Below are positions 1-8,857 of a stretch of DNA of 37,691 bases, one piece after another. The DNA is taken from positions 1 to 37,691 of the forward strand of contig JAGLMY010000081.1 of NCBI GenBank assembly GCA_023139775.1. The letters run 5' to 3'. Both the position numbers and the translations under genes were made by a program. Numbering within the stretch: the stretch's first letter is position 1; every line of letters starts with the position of its first letter. Below the pieces are notes generated by a model, which was given only the letters and a program-made list of their open reading frames with translations, was not told the DNA's origin and did not search any database. This stretch comes from a bacterium (GTDB taxonomy: Bacteria > Oederibacteriota > JAAXVQ01 > JAUVAV01).

Positions 1-142
1 TCTGCTGATTTATTTTTTCCCAGGGGGAAAGCGCGCGCTTACCAAGCCGGATACGAAATTCTAAATAACTTAGCTGATCGGCAATTTTGAATTTGCACCT
101 ACGGAGGCAAGTCGCGTCCCTGGGAAAAAATAAATCAGCAGA
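1..142. repeat. Short element bounded by perfect 25-bp inverted repeats
   Basis: Positions 1-25 (starting TCTGCTGATTTATTTTTTCC) are the exact reverse complement of 118-142. The 92-bp interior has no convincing ORF and contains a 12-bp palindrome, AAGCGCGCGCTT, at 29-40. It lies about 40 bp downstream of the ompH stop. The left arm touches the window edge, so the repeat may extend further. The structure fits a MITE-like non-autonomous element or a large hairpin. No transposase is present to decide between these, and no target-site duplication can be checked because the left flank is missing. Confidence 0.6.
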
Positions 143-181
143 CCATATGTCTTTCTCGCTTCACTGACATGTTACCAGAAT

Positions 182-694
182 TTATTGCGCGTTTAATTTA
201 TCCAATACTTTATAGGTGATGTCATCACCGGCACTATACAAAACCGTTTCTTTGTCTAAAACCAACTCATACTTCTCTTTTTTAGCAATGACTTTCACAA
301 TAGCTTTGACATCGTTGACAATGCCTTCCAACAAGGTTCTCTGTTTGTTCATCAGCGTGCTCTGGACTTCACGGTATTTTTCCCGAAACACATCTTGTTT
401 GGCCTCATATTTGCTCTCGAGTTTTTTATACTTTTTCTCAGAGATAATGCCTTTTTGCTTTTCCAATTTGGCTTTGTCTTTTTCCAATTCATCATTCAGA
501 TCTTTCAATTCGGCCTTCTTGTCTTCCAATTCTTTTTCCAGACGCGTTTGTGCTTCCTGGGTTTTTTTATATTCCTTCACTACCTTGGCAGTATCCACCA
601 CTGCCACCTTGGCAGCCATAGCTGTGGCCGTAAAACAAAATCCCACCAGTAGCGCGACCAGCAGTCCCATACGGCTGAAGTATTTAAAATTCAT
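182..694 (-). CDS. ompH: OmpH/Skp family periplasmic chaperone
   Basis: This 170-residue protein has a Sec signal peptide (about residues 1-27, hydrophobic core then ATAMA|AK) followed by the typical AKVAVVDTAKVV opening strand. A long charged Lys/Glu-rich coiled coil (about 45-125) and a short C-terminal segment follow. Skp/OmpH proteins are trimeric periplasmic chaperones that hold unfolded outer-membrane proteins on their way to BamA. Length and layout match the family. The ATG start has a GGAGG ribosome site 8 bases upstream. It follows bamA by 52 bp in the same direction, the usual bamA-skp order, so co-transcription is likely. The family call is firm; client range is not visible from sequence. 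Confidence 0.93.
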   Translation of the reverse strand: MNFKYFSRMGLLVALLVGFCFTATAMAAKVAVVDTAKVVKEYKKTQEAQTRLEKELEDKKAELKDLNDELEKDKAKLEKQKGIISEKKYKKLESKYEAKQDVFREKYREVQSTLMNKQRTLLEGIVNDVKAIVKVIAKKEKYELVLDKETVLYSAGDDITYKVLDKLNAQ

Positions 695-746
695 CTTTCC
701 ATCCTCCTTTTTATTTGACCTTTCAAGAACAAGGTTATATCACGTT

Positions 747-3128
747 TTAAAATATGTTGCCAATGTTAAAGTGATATTGCAGCGCGGGTGGCAATCCGTC
801 CGGATTGGGATCCAACGGATATCCAAAATCAAAGCGGATTAAAATAACCGTGCCCGGAACTGTCAAACGAAAACCCACTCCTGCTCCTTTATACAGAGAT
901 GGATAGTCGGTAAAATACTCTGTTTTAGTGTGGCTAATATCTTCATTCGGAAATATTTCCGGATCGTACCGACTATCAATGCCACTCCACGCATTTCCAG
1001 CATCAAAAAATGCGACGCCCTTCAAGGGACCAATAATCGGGAAATGCAATTCTACGTTAGAGGCTAATTTAAACCGCCCGCCATTACCAGCCAAATTTTT
1101 CCCGAACACACCTTCTCCATAACCACGCACGGAATCCGTCCCACCCATACGAAAGCGTTCATCCGGAGGAACATTTGTGAAATCAGAAATACCAAACTTA
1201 TATCCCAGGCCATATCCAACTTCACCATGCAAAGCAAGCACCAATTTCCAAATCAAAGGGATATAATACGTGCTGTCTAAAGAATATTTTAAATAATTAT
1301 TGTCACCACCCAAGGGACCACCGGCAATTTCCACAGAGAGACGCTGATACATACCCTGTGACGGATCGAAAATATTATTCCGGGTATCATAGATTAATGT
1401 TGGGGTAATCGAGCTTGTGTCTTTTCGCCCTTCAGTATATACACTTTCATCATCCAGATCCGTATATTCATTGCTCTCTAGTTTGTAAGTTAAGTACCCT
1501 TTCCAGCGATCACTGAAACGGCGTCCCAAACGGATATCGCCACCTTGCGCGAGCAGATTATATGCCTGGCCGGTATATCCCTTGTTTTTATTAATATGCC
1601 AAACATCCACGCCAAAAGAAACCGGTGAATCAAACAACCAGGGTTCAGTAAAGGACATTTGCCAACTCTGACGCAATGCTCCCAATTCCCACTGCAAACT
1701 CACGGATTGCCCATTACCAAAGAGATTGGCCTGGGTCAACTGCAAGTAACCCATCAGATAATCAACGGATGAATACCCGGCACCCAGGCTGATGGTTCCG
1801 GTATGCCGTTCATCCACCTCAAAAACCAGGACCTGCTCAGAGGGGGTACTACCGGGCTCAGTGATCACTTTCACATCCTGAAAGAACCCCAAGTTTGTAA
1901 TTTTTTCTTTAGAACGCTGTATTTTTCTGGAATCAAAAGGCTCTCCGGGTTTGACCGCTATTTCACGACGAATCACTTTGTCTTTGGTCATGTTATTGCC
2001 GCGAATATCCACACGTTCCACCCGGGCAATGGTTCCTTCCCGGATAATAATCGTTATATCCACTTGGCCGGCGTCATCGTTGTATTCCATTTCCGGAGTA
2101 ATATCAGCAAAAATATAACCCTTTTCCGAATAGGCCATACGGACCATATACAAATCTTTCTCAAAGGTCAAGCGATTGAGAATGGCTTCACTCTTCAATT
2201 CCATCCGGCTTAGCAATTCTTGTTCAGAGTAGATGATATTCCCTTTAACGGTTACATCTCTCACTTTGTATTGCGGCCCTTCTTCCACTGCCAGGGTAAT
2301 GGTCATTTCCTTTTTAACTTCATCCACTACCAGGGCTTGTTTGGTAATAGCGGCACGTTGCAGATCCACGTCATTCATACCAAACCCATATATTTTCGCT
2401 TTTAAATACCCTTCCATGGCATAATGCATAAGGACTTTTTTCAAGTCCTCCACAAAGGTATCATCTTTATAAATACCACCCACAAACCAGCCGGCCTCTT
2501 TGGTTTCCATAATTCCTTTTATTTTGCCTTCGGAAAATGCCTGATTGCCGGTAACTTGAATTTTGGCAATCCTGACTTTCATACCTTCGGTGATCTCCAA
2601 GATCAGAGTTACTTTATCCTCCTCACGAACGACCTGGGGTTTACATTGGGCTTGATAATATTCTTTTTCTTTATAATGATTCTCGATTTTTTTAACGGCT
2701 TTATCCACGATAAAAGCAGCATAGGGGGTTCCCACAGTTAATTCGGATTTCTCGAGTAAGATTTTTTCCTTAAACGCGTGGTTGCCGGAGAAATTGATTT
2801 TAATTAATAAAGGTTTCTCTTGAACAGTAATAAGCAAGCGCACTGTTCCATCTGAGAGCGGGACTAATGAGTACACTATATTTTCGAATTTCCCGGTCTT
2901 CCAGAGCTGCTTCAAATCACGGTTCATAACCATGTGCACAGCTTTGACTTCTTCTCCGGGTTTCACCTTCAGCCAGGAAACAATATCAGCTCCGGCAATA
3001 CTTTTATTTCCTTGAATCCTAATATCAGAAATAATTTTGTTATCCAGTTGAATGGCTAAAACAGGTGAAATCATACAACCCAGCAAGATTGCTTGTACTA
3101 AAGATAATTTAAAAAGCCTTGAAAACAC
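747..3128 (-). CDS. bamA: BamA, outer-membrane protein assembly factor
   Basis: This 793-residue protein has an N-terminal signal peptide, then a periplasmic part with repeated POTRA domains (about residues 26-440; recurring patterns such as VTGNQAFSE, VKGNIIYSEQEL and IRGNNMTKDKVI). The C-terminal half is an Omp85 beta-barrel (about 445-793). The barrel carries the conserved VRGYGEG loop-6 motif near residue 667 and ends in phenylalanine, as outer-membrane barrels do. BamA inserts barrel proteins into the outer membrane. The start is GTG, supported by GGAGG about 11 bases upstream; there is no ATG at this position. Its neighbours tamB and ompH belong to the same envelope-biogenesis theme. 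A likely promoter lies just upstream at 3165-3193. Confidence 0.95.
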   Translation of the reverse strand: MFSRLFKLSLVQAILLGCMISPVLAIQLDNKIISDIRIQGNKSIAGADIVSWLKVKPGEEVKAVHMVMNRDLKQLWKTGKFENIVYSLVPLSDGTVRLLITVQEKPLLIKINFSGNHAFKEKILLEKSELTVGTPYAAFIVDKAVKKIENHYKEKEYYQAQCKPQVVREEDKVTLILEITEGMKVRIAKIQVTGNQAFSEGKIKGIMETKEAGWFVGGIYKDDTFVEDLKKVLMHYAMEGYLKAKIYGFGMNDVDLQRAAITKQALVVDEVKKEMTITLAVEEGPQYKVRDVTVKGNIIYSEQELLSRMELKSEAILNRLTFEKDLYMVRMAYSEKGYIFADITPEMEYNDDAGQVDITIIIREGTIARVERVDIRGNNMTKDKVIRREIAVKPGEPFDSRKIQRSKEKITNLGFFQDVKVITEPGSTPSEQVLVFEVDERHTGTISLGAGYSSVDYLMGYLQLTQANLFGNGQSVSLQWELGALRQSWQMSFTEPWLFDSPVSFGVDVWHINKNKGYTGQAYNLLAQGGDIRLGRRFSDRWKGYLTYKLESNEYTDLDDESVYTEGRKDTSSITPTLIYDTRNNIFDPSQGMYQRLSVEIAGGPLGGDNNYLKYSLDSTYYIPLIWKLVLALHGEVGYGLGYKFGISDFTNVPPDERFRMGGTDSVRGYGEGVFGKNLAGNGGRFKLASNVELHFPIIGPLKGVAFFDAGNAWSGIDSRYDPEIFPNEDISHTKTEYFTDYPSLYKGAGVGFRLTVPGTVILIRFDFGYPLDPNPDGLPPALQYHFNIGNIF

Positions 3129-3164
3129 AGGCTATAATTCCTCCATTCGTTAAAATTTTGACCG

Positions 3165-3193
3165 ATTCTATCAGAACTCCCATACCTCGTCAA
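3165..3193 (-). promoter_or_regulatory. Candidate sigma-70 promoter for bamA-ompH
   Basis: Reading the minus strand, TTGACG (3193-3188) is followed by a 17-base spacer and TAGAAT (3170-3165), close to the TTGACA-N17-TATAAT consensus. It lies in the 282-bp space between tamB and bamA and would give a leader of about 30 bases before the bamA GTG. The rest of this space holds the palindrome at 3362-3386 and nothing else recognisable. Confidence 0.5.
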
Positions 3194-3361
3194 GTAATTA
3201 CAGCTATTGTTTTTAATTTAAACCGGATAGAGCCAAGGGCTAGGTCAATCCCCGCCCCAGGCTCTATAACACATGAAGTGAAAGATAGAGTCTACTCAGC
3301 ATATTTATTCGACACTCGTTTTCAGCTTTGGTTCAATAATTTATCTATTTTTTATTTAATT

Positions 3362-3386
3362 GTAGGGGCACCCTTTACGGGTGCCC
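3362..3386. repeat. GTAGGG-type palindrome, right end degraded
   Basis: GTAGGGGCACCC is followed by a 5-base loop and GGGTGCCC, an 8-bp perfect inner stem. The CTAC expected at the far end is replaced by AAAT. It starts with the same GTAGGGGC as other palindromes in the window and appears to be a decayed member. It lies about 25 bp upstream of the tamB stop, on the downstream side in transcription. It has no strong U-tract, so it is not a clear terminator. Confidence 0.6.
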
Positions 3387-3410
3387 AAATAACTAGCCCC
3401 CACACACGCA

Positions 3411-6400
3411 TCAATTCATAATTTTCTCATTCAAAACCGGGGTCAGCGTGGGCATTAATTGCCGGGGAGGAGCCGCGGTTTCAGGCTGTTTCTCAATTTC
3501 AGGGTTCCACCCCTCAAATTGCATTCTGCCCTCAATGCCCCAAAACAATTCCTGATCCGAATCAACATCAAAATTCTTATATATTTTAATTTTTTTCGAG
3601 GAATCCAGATTATATTCCAAGCCAAAATAGGATTGCCAAGCCAAACCGCCTTTTTCTTCACCCACGTCTTTCAATATCCCGCGATAATTCAAAAACAGGT
3701 CATCTGTCAGGTATTTTCCCACATCAATCTGGGTATCCTGCAAGAGACTGCTTCCGGTAATATTTGAGCCTGTGTCACTCTCAGCAGTCCCGGTATTATT
3801 CGCGCCAGACACAATATTGTCCGCTAATTTCTCCACCCCGCCCAAACGGATATCAATAACATCCAAGGGTGTGATTTTTTTAATGCTTTTTTCTATTTCG
3901 CGTCCAATCAGATTCCCGGCCAGCCGTCCCAAAACCCTTGCTCCGGCACTCTGGATTTTCCGGTCTACTTCTTCCTGAGACCAACTGGAGAAATCCTCCC
4001 CTAAAGTTAACAAAGATACCATCTGAGCTTGGGTCATATCCGGATCTGATTCCAACTTAACATTGAGCGCCCCTATGGTCCCATACACACGCAAATAAAT
4101 CGTCGCATCCCTTTTACGGCCCTCATCTTTAATTTCCACGTTTCGGATGACAGTTTTTGCCAGAGCTTGCAATTGCGGTTTTTCCCGGCCCGGACAGATA
4201 ACCACAGTCTCTTCGTTCGGATCCAGATTAAAATCTGTTTCCAAATAAGTAAATGAACCCTTGGCAATCACAATCCGCCCTTCCCCGGAGAACGAATGCT
4301 TACCTCCATCCAGCATCGCGAATTGATCCGGTTTTATCTGAGCACGAACCATATCATTGTAATACCAGACATTTTTCCGCGAGACGAGTTTCAATTGATC
4401 ATAAGTCATATCGGATGCTTGAAGATTTTCAGCCCAATCCGTATGCAACCGCGCAGGAAAGGTGAACTGCCCATCGGAAAGCTCCAACGAACCTCCCAGA
4501 ATCGGAGCTTCCAACGTTCCGGTCAACAGAGCATCCATCCGCACATCAGCAGCAACAAATTCATAATCAGCGGTGGTATCCAAACGAATGGGACCATCTA
4601 AAGAATCCAGTTTCAAATTCAATTGATGAGGCTGTAAGCGGCGGAAAATAGTTACCCAGTCTCCGGCTGGTCCGGATACAACCTGCAAGCGTCCCTGGCC
4701 GATTTTCCCTTCCATTTTACTTACAAACATCTTATTTTCTTCAAACGTCACAGCGGCCTTCAAGTTTTCAATTTTCGGGGTATACAAACGAGGTTCCAGT
4801 GTGCCGTTTTCCACCCAGGCCCGGCCATACATGGTGGGATAATCCATAGTCCCTTTGATGTTCAGATCCAGCATACTCTTACCGGAAGCTTTGGCGATGT
4901 ACGGAACAAATGTAATATAAGAAAAATCACCTTCCGGCATCACCACCCGGATATCCATTTCTGCTCCCTTTAATGCTTCAGCAGCTTCATCGCATTGCGG
5001 TAAAGGCAACTTGCCGCTTAGACGCATAGTATATTTCCCATGCTTTTTCAGCACGCAAGTCCCTTCCGGACCTTGAAAATACAACCAATCATGATCCACC
5101 ACAATCTTGCCGTAAAAGGTATCAAAAGGCAGATGGAGTACACTGCCATTATCAATCTTAACCATAATATCAAAACGGGTTATTTCATTCGGATTCGTAT
5201 ACCGAAAACTTCCATTGGCCAGACCGCTCCAGGGCTGAGGCCAACCCAAAGAACGCGCAATGACCTTGGCCGGGACGTCCCGAACCTTGATCAGCAGGTC
5301 CGAGGTTCCCCGGCCATCCACCCGGCCTTGAACAGAGACATACTCCTGATCTTTATCCGAAACCGTTAAACGCCGGAAAATAACATCACCGCCCGGCGGC
5401 AGCCAAAAATCACCTACAATTTGATACGGATAATCTGCCGGAGTGCGAATCATCAAGTTTTCACCTTGATACCTCAGCGCTGCGCGAAAATCATTAAACG
5501 GATATAGATTTAATTTAAAATCCGGGCTGACTACAGCCAGCTGCAAATCAAAGGGTGCAACCGCCAATTTGCCGTTTACGCCAAAATGTCCGTGATACAA
5601 ACGCGAAAAGAAGGAAAAATTATCCGCCACTAAATTGAGGCTCAAATCCATAGTACCATCCGGATTCTCGCGCATAGCGCCGCCTTCAGAGCACAGACTA
5701 CCGCGCGCTTGAAGCCCTTCCAGGGTTTTTAAATTCCATTGTTCACCGCTGGTTTCCCAGACTGCCTTTAGGGTTTTAAAATTCCAAAGACCAAAAACAA
5801 AATCAGAGAAAATCAAATCACCATCAATTTTTTCCGGTTTCTCTGTTTTTCCCTCAAACACCACCCGGCCACTCAAGGTCCCGCGCGGCGCATGGGGGGG
5901 GGCAGCCAACAAAAATAAATCAAACAACGTCGATGTTTTAAAATTCCGCATTTGCAGACGACCCTGATAATCACTCAGGGCTCCTTTTCCGGTGAGTTGT
6001 ACGGTCGCTTCCGCGTTGAGCGTGTTTTCACCGGTCGTCAACCGAAGCTTTCCTGCTATGGCATCATCCTCAAGCATAACATTCAGGATTCCTGAAAGAT
6101 GTTCGTTTAATTCCCCTTGCTTTGGCGCCAACAGAATACGTATTGGCTTAAGATCGGAATTGTCCAGACGTATCTGGAGATTTCCTTTCTTTTCAGGCGG
6201 CAATATATACTTGCCGGTTAAGCTGATATTTTTTCCAAAATGCAGATAGGCTAAATTTATTTTGTTTTGCGAAAAAACCAGTTCACCATCAGCTGCCGGT
6301 AAAACGTGTTGATCCACCTTAAAATTATCCAGCTGCAAACGCGCGATGTATTTGGGGCACGAACCGGAATCCTGATACGAGCCTTTTACTTTTAAATCAC

Positions 6401-8852
6401 CGGTCCATTTCCGCTCTCCCAGGCTAAAGTTTTTCATCCACGCCAGAATCTGAAAAAGACCGGAACTTTTTCCCAATTCCGTTTCGAACACGGCATTTAA
6501 TTTTCCGCCGGGCTGAACAAGTTCCATTTCTTTAATCCAGACACGTTTTCCCTGCGTGGTAAAATTAATTATCCCGCTGTCAGCCTGGAGTTGCTTCCAT
6601 TTCAATTGCGCGAGAAAAATTTCACCATCACACTTCAACTTTTTCGTTGAGCCGGAAACACTCACTCTGCCGTGAACTGTGCCCTGGATCACCTCCTCTG
6701 GTACCATGCCGCCCAGAGCAGCCAAATGTTGCAACGGCATGCGCGACAGGTTTACTTCACCCTGTAAAAATGCTTTTTTTCCAAACCCAATCTGTCCATT
6801 CAGCCCAAACCGTTTACGATCCAACCATATTTTTTTAAGTTGAATATTATTCCGCGTAACCTCAATTTCCCCTTTGGCATCAAGCTTGCCTTTCGGGAAA
6901 GTCATTAAACATTTGGTATCAAAGTGACCCAACAGATATGGCGCTTTGCTGGTTCCTTTTAGTTCGCCGGTAAAATTGATGGTTCCGTTCAAATGCTTCA
7001 GTGCAACCGGCAATAACGGAATGGTCTGGATGGGTAAACCTTGAGCACTGATTTTTCCCCGCAAAACATCTTTTGTAGGTCCGCCCCACTGGCCGGAGGC
7101 CTGCAGCAATTTTTGTTTATCGCGGATAATTTGGAATTTTTCCAAATGCCAACCGTCCGGATATTTCTTGGTTTTAAGGCCCAAATGCACATTCTTCAAC
7201 GGACCCCAATCCGCATCCAAATTTAGCCGCAAGGACTCGTGGTTGTACTCCAAATTCCCTTTCACCTGCTGAAACGTGCTTCCGGACACCTTGATTTGAT
7301 CGGAATTTACTTCCGCATGCAAGGTGGGCTGTTTCACCGGTCCGGTCAGCAAAAGCATGCCGCCAAAACGTCCCTTCACGCTTTTTACACCCAAAAGATC
7401 GGCAATGTCCTGTAAAGCCAAGTCCATGGCATCACCCCGAAAATTTAAAATTGCCGGTTCATTTTCATTTTCAGGAAATAGAATACGTCCACGTCCTTCA
7501 ATCCAACCCCGGGCAAAAATACCTCTGGCGAGCAAGAGGCGTAATTCCCGCGATCGATAGCGTGTAATCACTTCAAAACGGCGAATTCGCAACCGTCCGA
7601 TTTTTCCTTTGGGCATGTAAAAATTAGCTGTCACCGTCAGGTCCGGCGCTTTCCCTTTTATTAAAATCGCCGCTTTACCTGAGCCGCTGGTATTCAACTG
7701 AGCCAGACTTGGAAACGTTCCAACCAAATCAGCAAGCTCAAGTTCATCACTTTGGACATGAATATTCAAACGTGGTGTTTGTATATCCTGAATTTTACCG
7801 CGCGCGGACCAGGTCGTTTTTCCCAGTATGGCCTGCATGTTTTTCAAGGTCATATTGCGATCCGCCAGATGAGCTACTCCAAAAATATTTTTCAACGGTT
7901 CGTTTAGCAAACGAGTCTGCAGGGTCAGATCATACATAACCAGTTTGCCTTTCACTCCCACACCTGAAATCAAATCCTGGGATGAGGGTGCGCGCGATGT
8001 GAATTTCAATTCCAAGTCCGCTTGTCCCTGCTGAATGTTAATAAAATCAGAGAGATGCACAACTTGTTCCAGTGGTTGCAGGTCCACCCGCGACGCTTTT
8101 AAACGTATACGAAAAGAACCGGCCGGCAAATCAATAATTCCGGAAATTTTCAGATTGTTCCGGCGATGTGATTCGGTCCGGCCTGCCAGATACAATCGGC
8201 CGGCTGAGGAATCCTTCAAGTTTAATAACCCTTTGAGTTTTTTAATGCTGGTAGAATGGCTGCCATCAGTCAGCCGGATTTCTGCGTCGTGCAAGGAGAT
8301 TTTAATAGGCGGCAGCTTAGGCGCCGGTGTTGCCGGGCCGGCCACGAGAGAAGGTTGTAAACGCAATGCCAGTTTTGGCGAGCGCCATATTCCGTCCGGC
8401 GAACGTTCAAATATAATCAAGGGACGAATCAATTGAATGGAATGCAGACTCTCCGCCAGCGGACGTTTACGCACCAGAATATCCCACAACGAATATTGGA
8501 CTACCACCCGCTGTATGGTAATGTCCAAAGATTCGGGCGCTGTTGTTCGGGTGGAAATACTAACATCCCGCAGCACCACCCGGTCAAACAGACCGCCTTC
8601 CAAACGGCCTACCGTCACTTCGCGACTTAGGGCCTTGGACAGTTCCACTTCCAGTTGCGGTTTGAAACGATTCGCAATTACACCGCTGGAGGAAACCATC
8701 CATAATCCACTGACTAAGAGAAACGTTCCGCCCAACAAGATGGCAAGTGAAAGCAAAGGATGGCGAGCCTTCTGAACACGTCCGGCAGGTAAATGATGAT
8801 GAACCTTTTGTTTCGCAGGTGCTTTCTTTTTAATCTTCCGTGCTGGTGGCAA
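3411..8852 (-). CDS. tamB: TamB-like translocation/assembly module protein (AsmA-like superfamily)
   Basis: This is a very long (1,813-residue) protein with a basic cytoplasmic tail (residues 1-32), one membrane anchor (about 33-55) and then continuous beta-rich repeats, as in the AsmA/TamB lipid-transfer superfamily. The last 400 residues match the TamB C-terminal region (DUF490), including a QAQMVSLLTLGED-like stretch followed by LGRLAGNLIGREIEKSI and a YNLDSSKKIKIYKNF tail. TamB-like proteins span the periplasm and are thought to move phospholipids to, or help assemble, the outer membrane. The start is TTG, 5 bases after the clpC stop, with GAGG about 10 bases upstream. It is longer than E. 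coli TamB (about 1,260 residues). The position directly before bamA supports an outer-membrane role. Confidence 0.88.
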   Translation of the reverse strand: MPPARKIKKKAPAKQKVHHHLPAGRVQKARHPLLSLAILLGGTFLLVSGLWMVSSSGVIANRFKPQLEVELSKALSREVTVGRLEGGLFDRVVLRDVSISTRTTAPESLDITIQRVVVQYSLWDILVRKRPLAESLHSIQLIRPLIIFERSPDGIWRSPKLALRLQPSLVAGPATPAPKLPPIKISLHDAEIRLTDGSHSTSIKKLKGLLNLKDSSAGRLYLAGRTESHRRNNLKISGIIDLPAGSFRIRLKASRVDLQPLEQVVHLSDFINIQQGQADLELKFTSRAPSSQDLISGVGVKGKLVMYDLTLQTRLLNEPLKNIFGVAHLADRNMTLKNMQAILGKTTWSARGKIQDIQTPRLNIHVQSDELELADLVGTFPSLAQLNTSGSGKAAILIKGKAPDLTVTANFYMPKGKIGRLRIRRFEVITRYRSRELRLLLARGIFARGWIEGRGRILFPENENEPAILNFRGDAMDLALQDIADLLGVKSVKGRFGGMLLLTGPVKQPTLHAEVNSDQIKVSGSTFQQVKGNLEYNHESLRLNLDADWGPLKNVHLGLKTKKYPDGWHLEKFQIIRDKQKLLQASGQWGGPTKDVLRGKISAQGLPIQTIPLLPVALKHLNGTINFTGELKGTSKAPYLLGHFDTKCLMTFPKGKLDAKGEIEVTRNNIQLKKIWLDRKRFGLNGQIGFGKKAFLQGEVNLSRMPLQHLAALGGMVPEEVIQGTVHGRVSVSGSTKKLKCDGEIFLAQLKWKQLQADSGIINFTTQGKRVWIKEMELVQPGGKLNAVFETELGKSSGLFQILAWMKNFSLGERKWTGDLKVKGSYQDSGSCPKYIARLQLDNFKVDQHVLPAADGELVFSQNKINLAYLHFGKNISLTGKYILPPEKKGNLQIRLDNSDLKPIRILLAPKQGELNEHLSGILNVMLEDDAIAGKLRLTTGENTLNAEATVQLTGKGALSDYQGRLQMRNFKTSTLFDLFLLAAPPHAPRGTLSGRVVFEGKTEKPEKIDGDLIFSDFVFGLWNFKTLKAVWETSGEQWNLKTLEGLQARGSLCSEGGAMRENPDGTMDLSLNLVADNFSFFSRLYHGHFGVNGKLAVAPFDLQLAVVSPDFKLNLYPFNDFRAALRYQGENLMIRTPADYPYQIVGDFWLPPGGDVIFRRLTVSDKDQEYVSVQGRVDGRGTSDLLIKVRDVPAKVIARSLGWPQPWSGLANGSFRYTNPNEITRFDIMVKIDNGSVLHLPFDTFYGKIVVDHDWLYFQGPEGTCVLKKHGKYTMRLSGKLPLPQCDEAAEALKGAEMDIRVVMPEGDFSYITFVPYIAKASGKSMLDLNIKGTMDYPTMYGRAWVENGTLEPRLYTPKIENLKAAVTFEENKMFVSKMEGKIGQGRLQVVSGPAGDWVTIFRRLQPHQLNLKLDSLDGPIRLDTTADYEFVAADVRMDALLTGTLEAPILGGSLELSDGQFTFPARLHTDWAENLQASDMTYDQLKLVSRKNVWYYNDMVRAQIKPDQFAMLDGGKHSFSGEGRIVIAKGSFTYLETDFNLDPNEETVVICPGREKPQLQALAKTVIRNVEIKDEGRKRDATIYLRVYGTIGALNVKLESDPDMTQAQMVSLLTLGEDFSSWSQEEVDRKIQSAGARVLGRLAGNLIGREIEKSIKKITPLDVIDIRLGGVEKLADNIVSGANNTGTAESDTGSNITGSSLLQDTQIDVGKYLTDDLFLNYRGILKDVGEEKGGLAWQSYFGLEYNLDSSKKIKIYKNFDVDSDQELFWGIEGRMQFEGWNPEIEKQPETAAPPRQLMPTLTPVLNEKIMN

Positions 8853-8857
8853 CCGTA

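Noticed and set aside
216-842. Plus-strand 208-codon ORF opposite ompH
   Set aside because: Its Ser/Phe-rich sequence is the antisense of the Lys/Glu-rich coiled coil of OmpH.
3119-3421. Plus-strand 100-codon ORF between bamA and tamB
   Set aside because: It runs through the candidate bamA promoter and a palindrome, has no ribosome site and no recognisable family.
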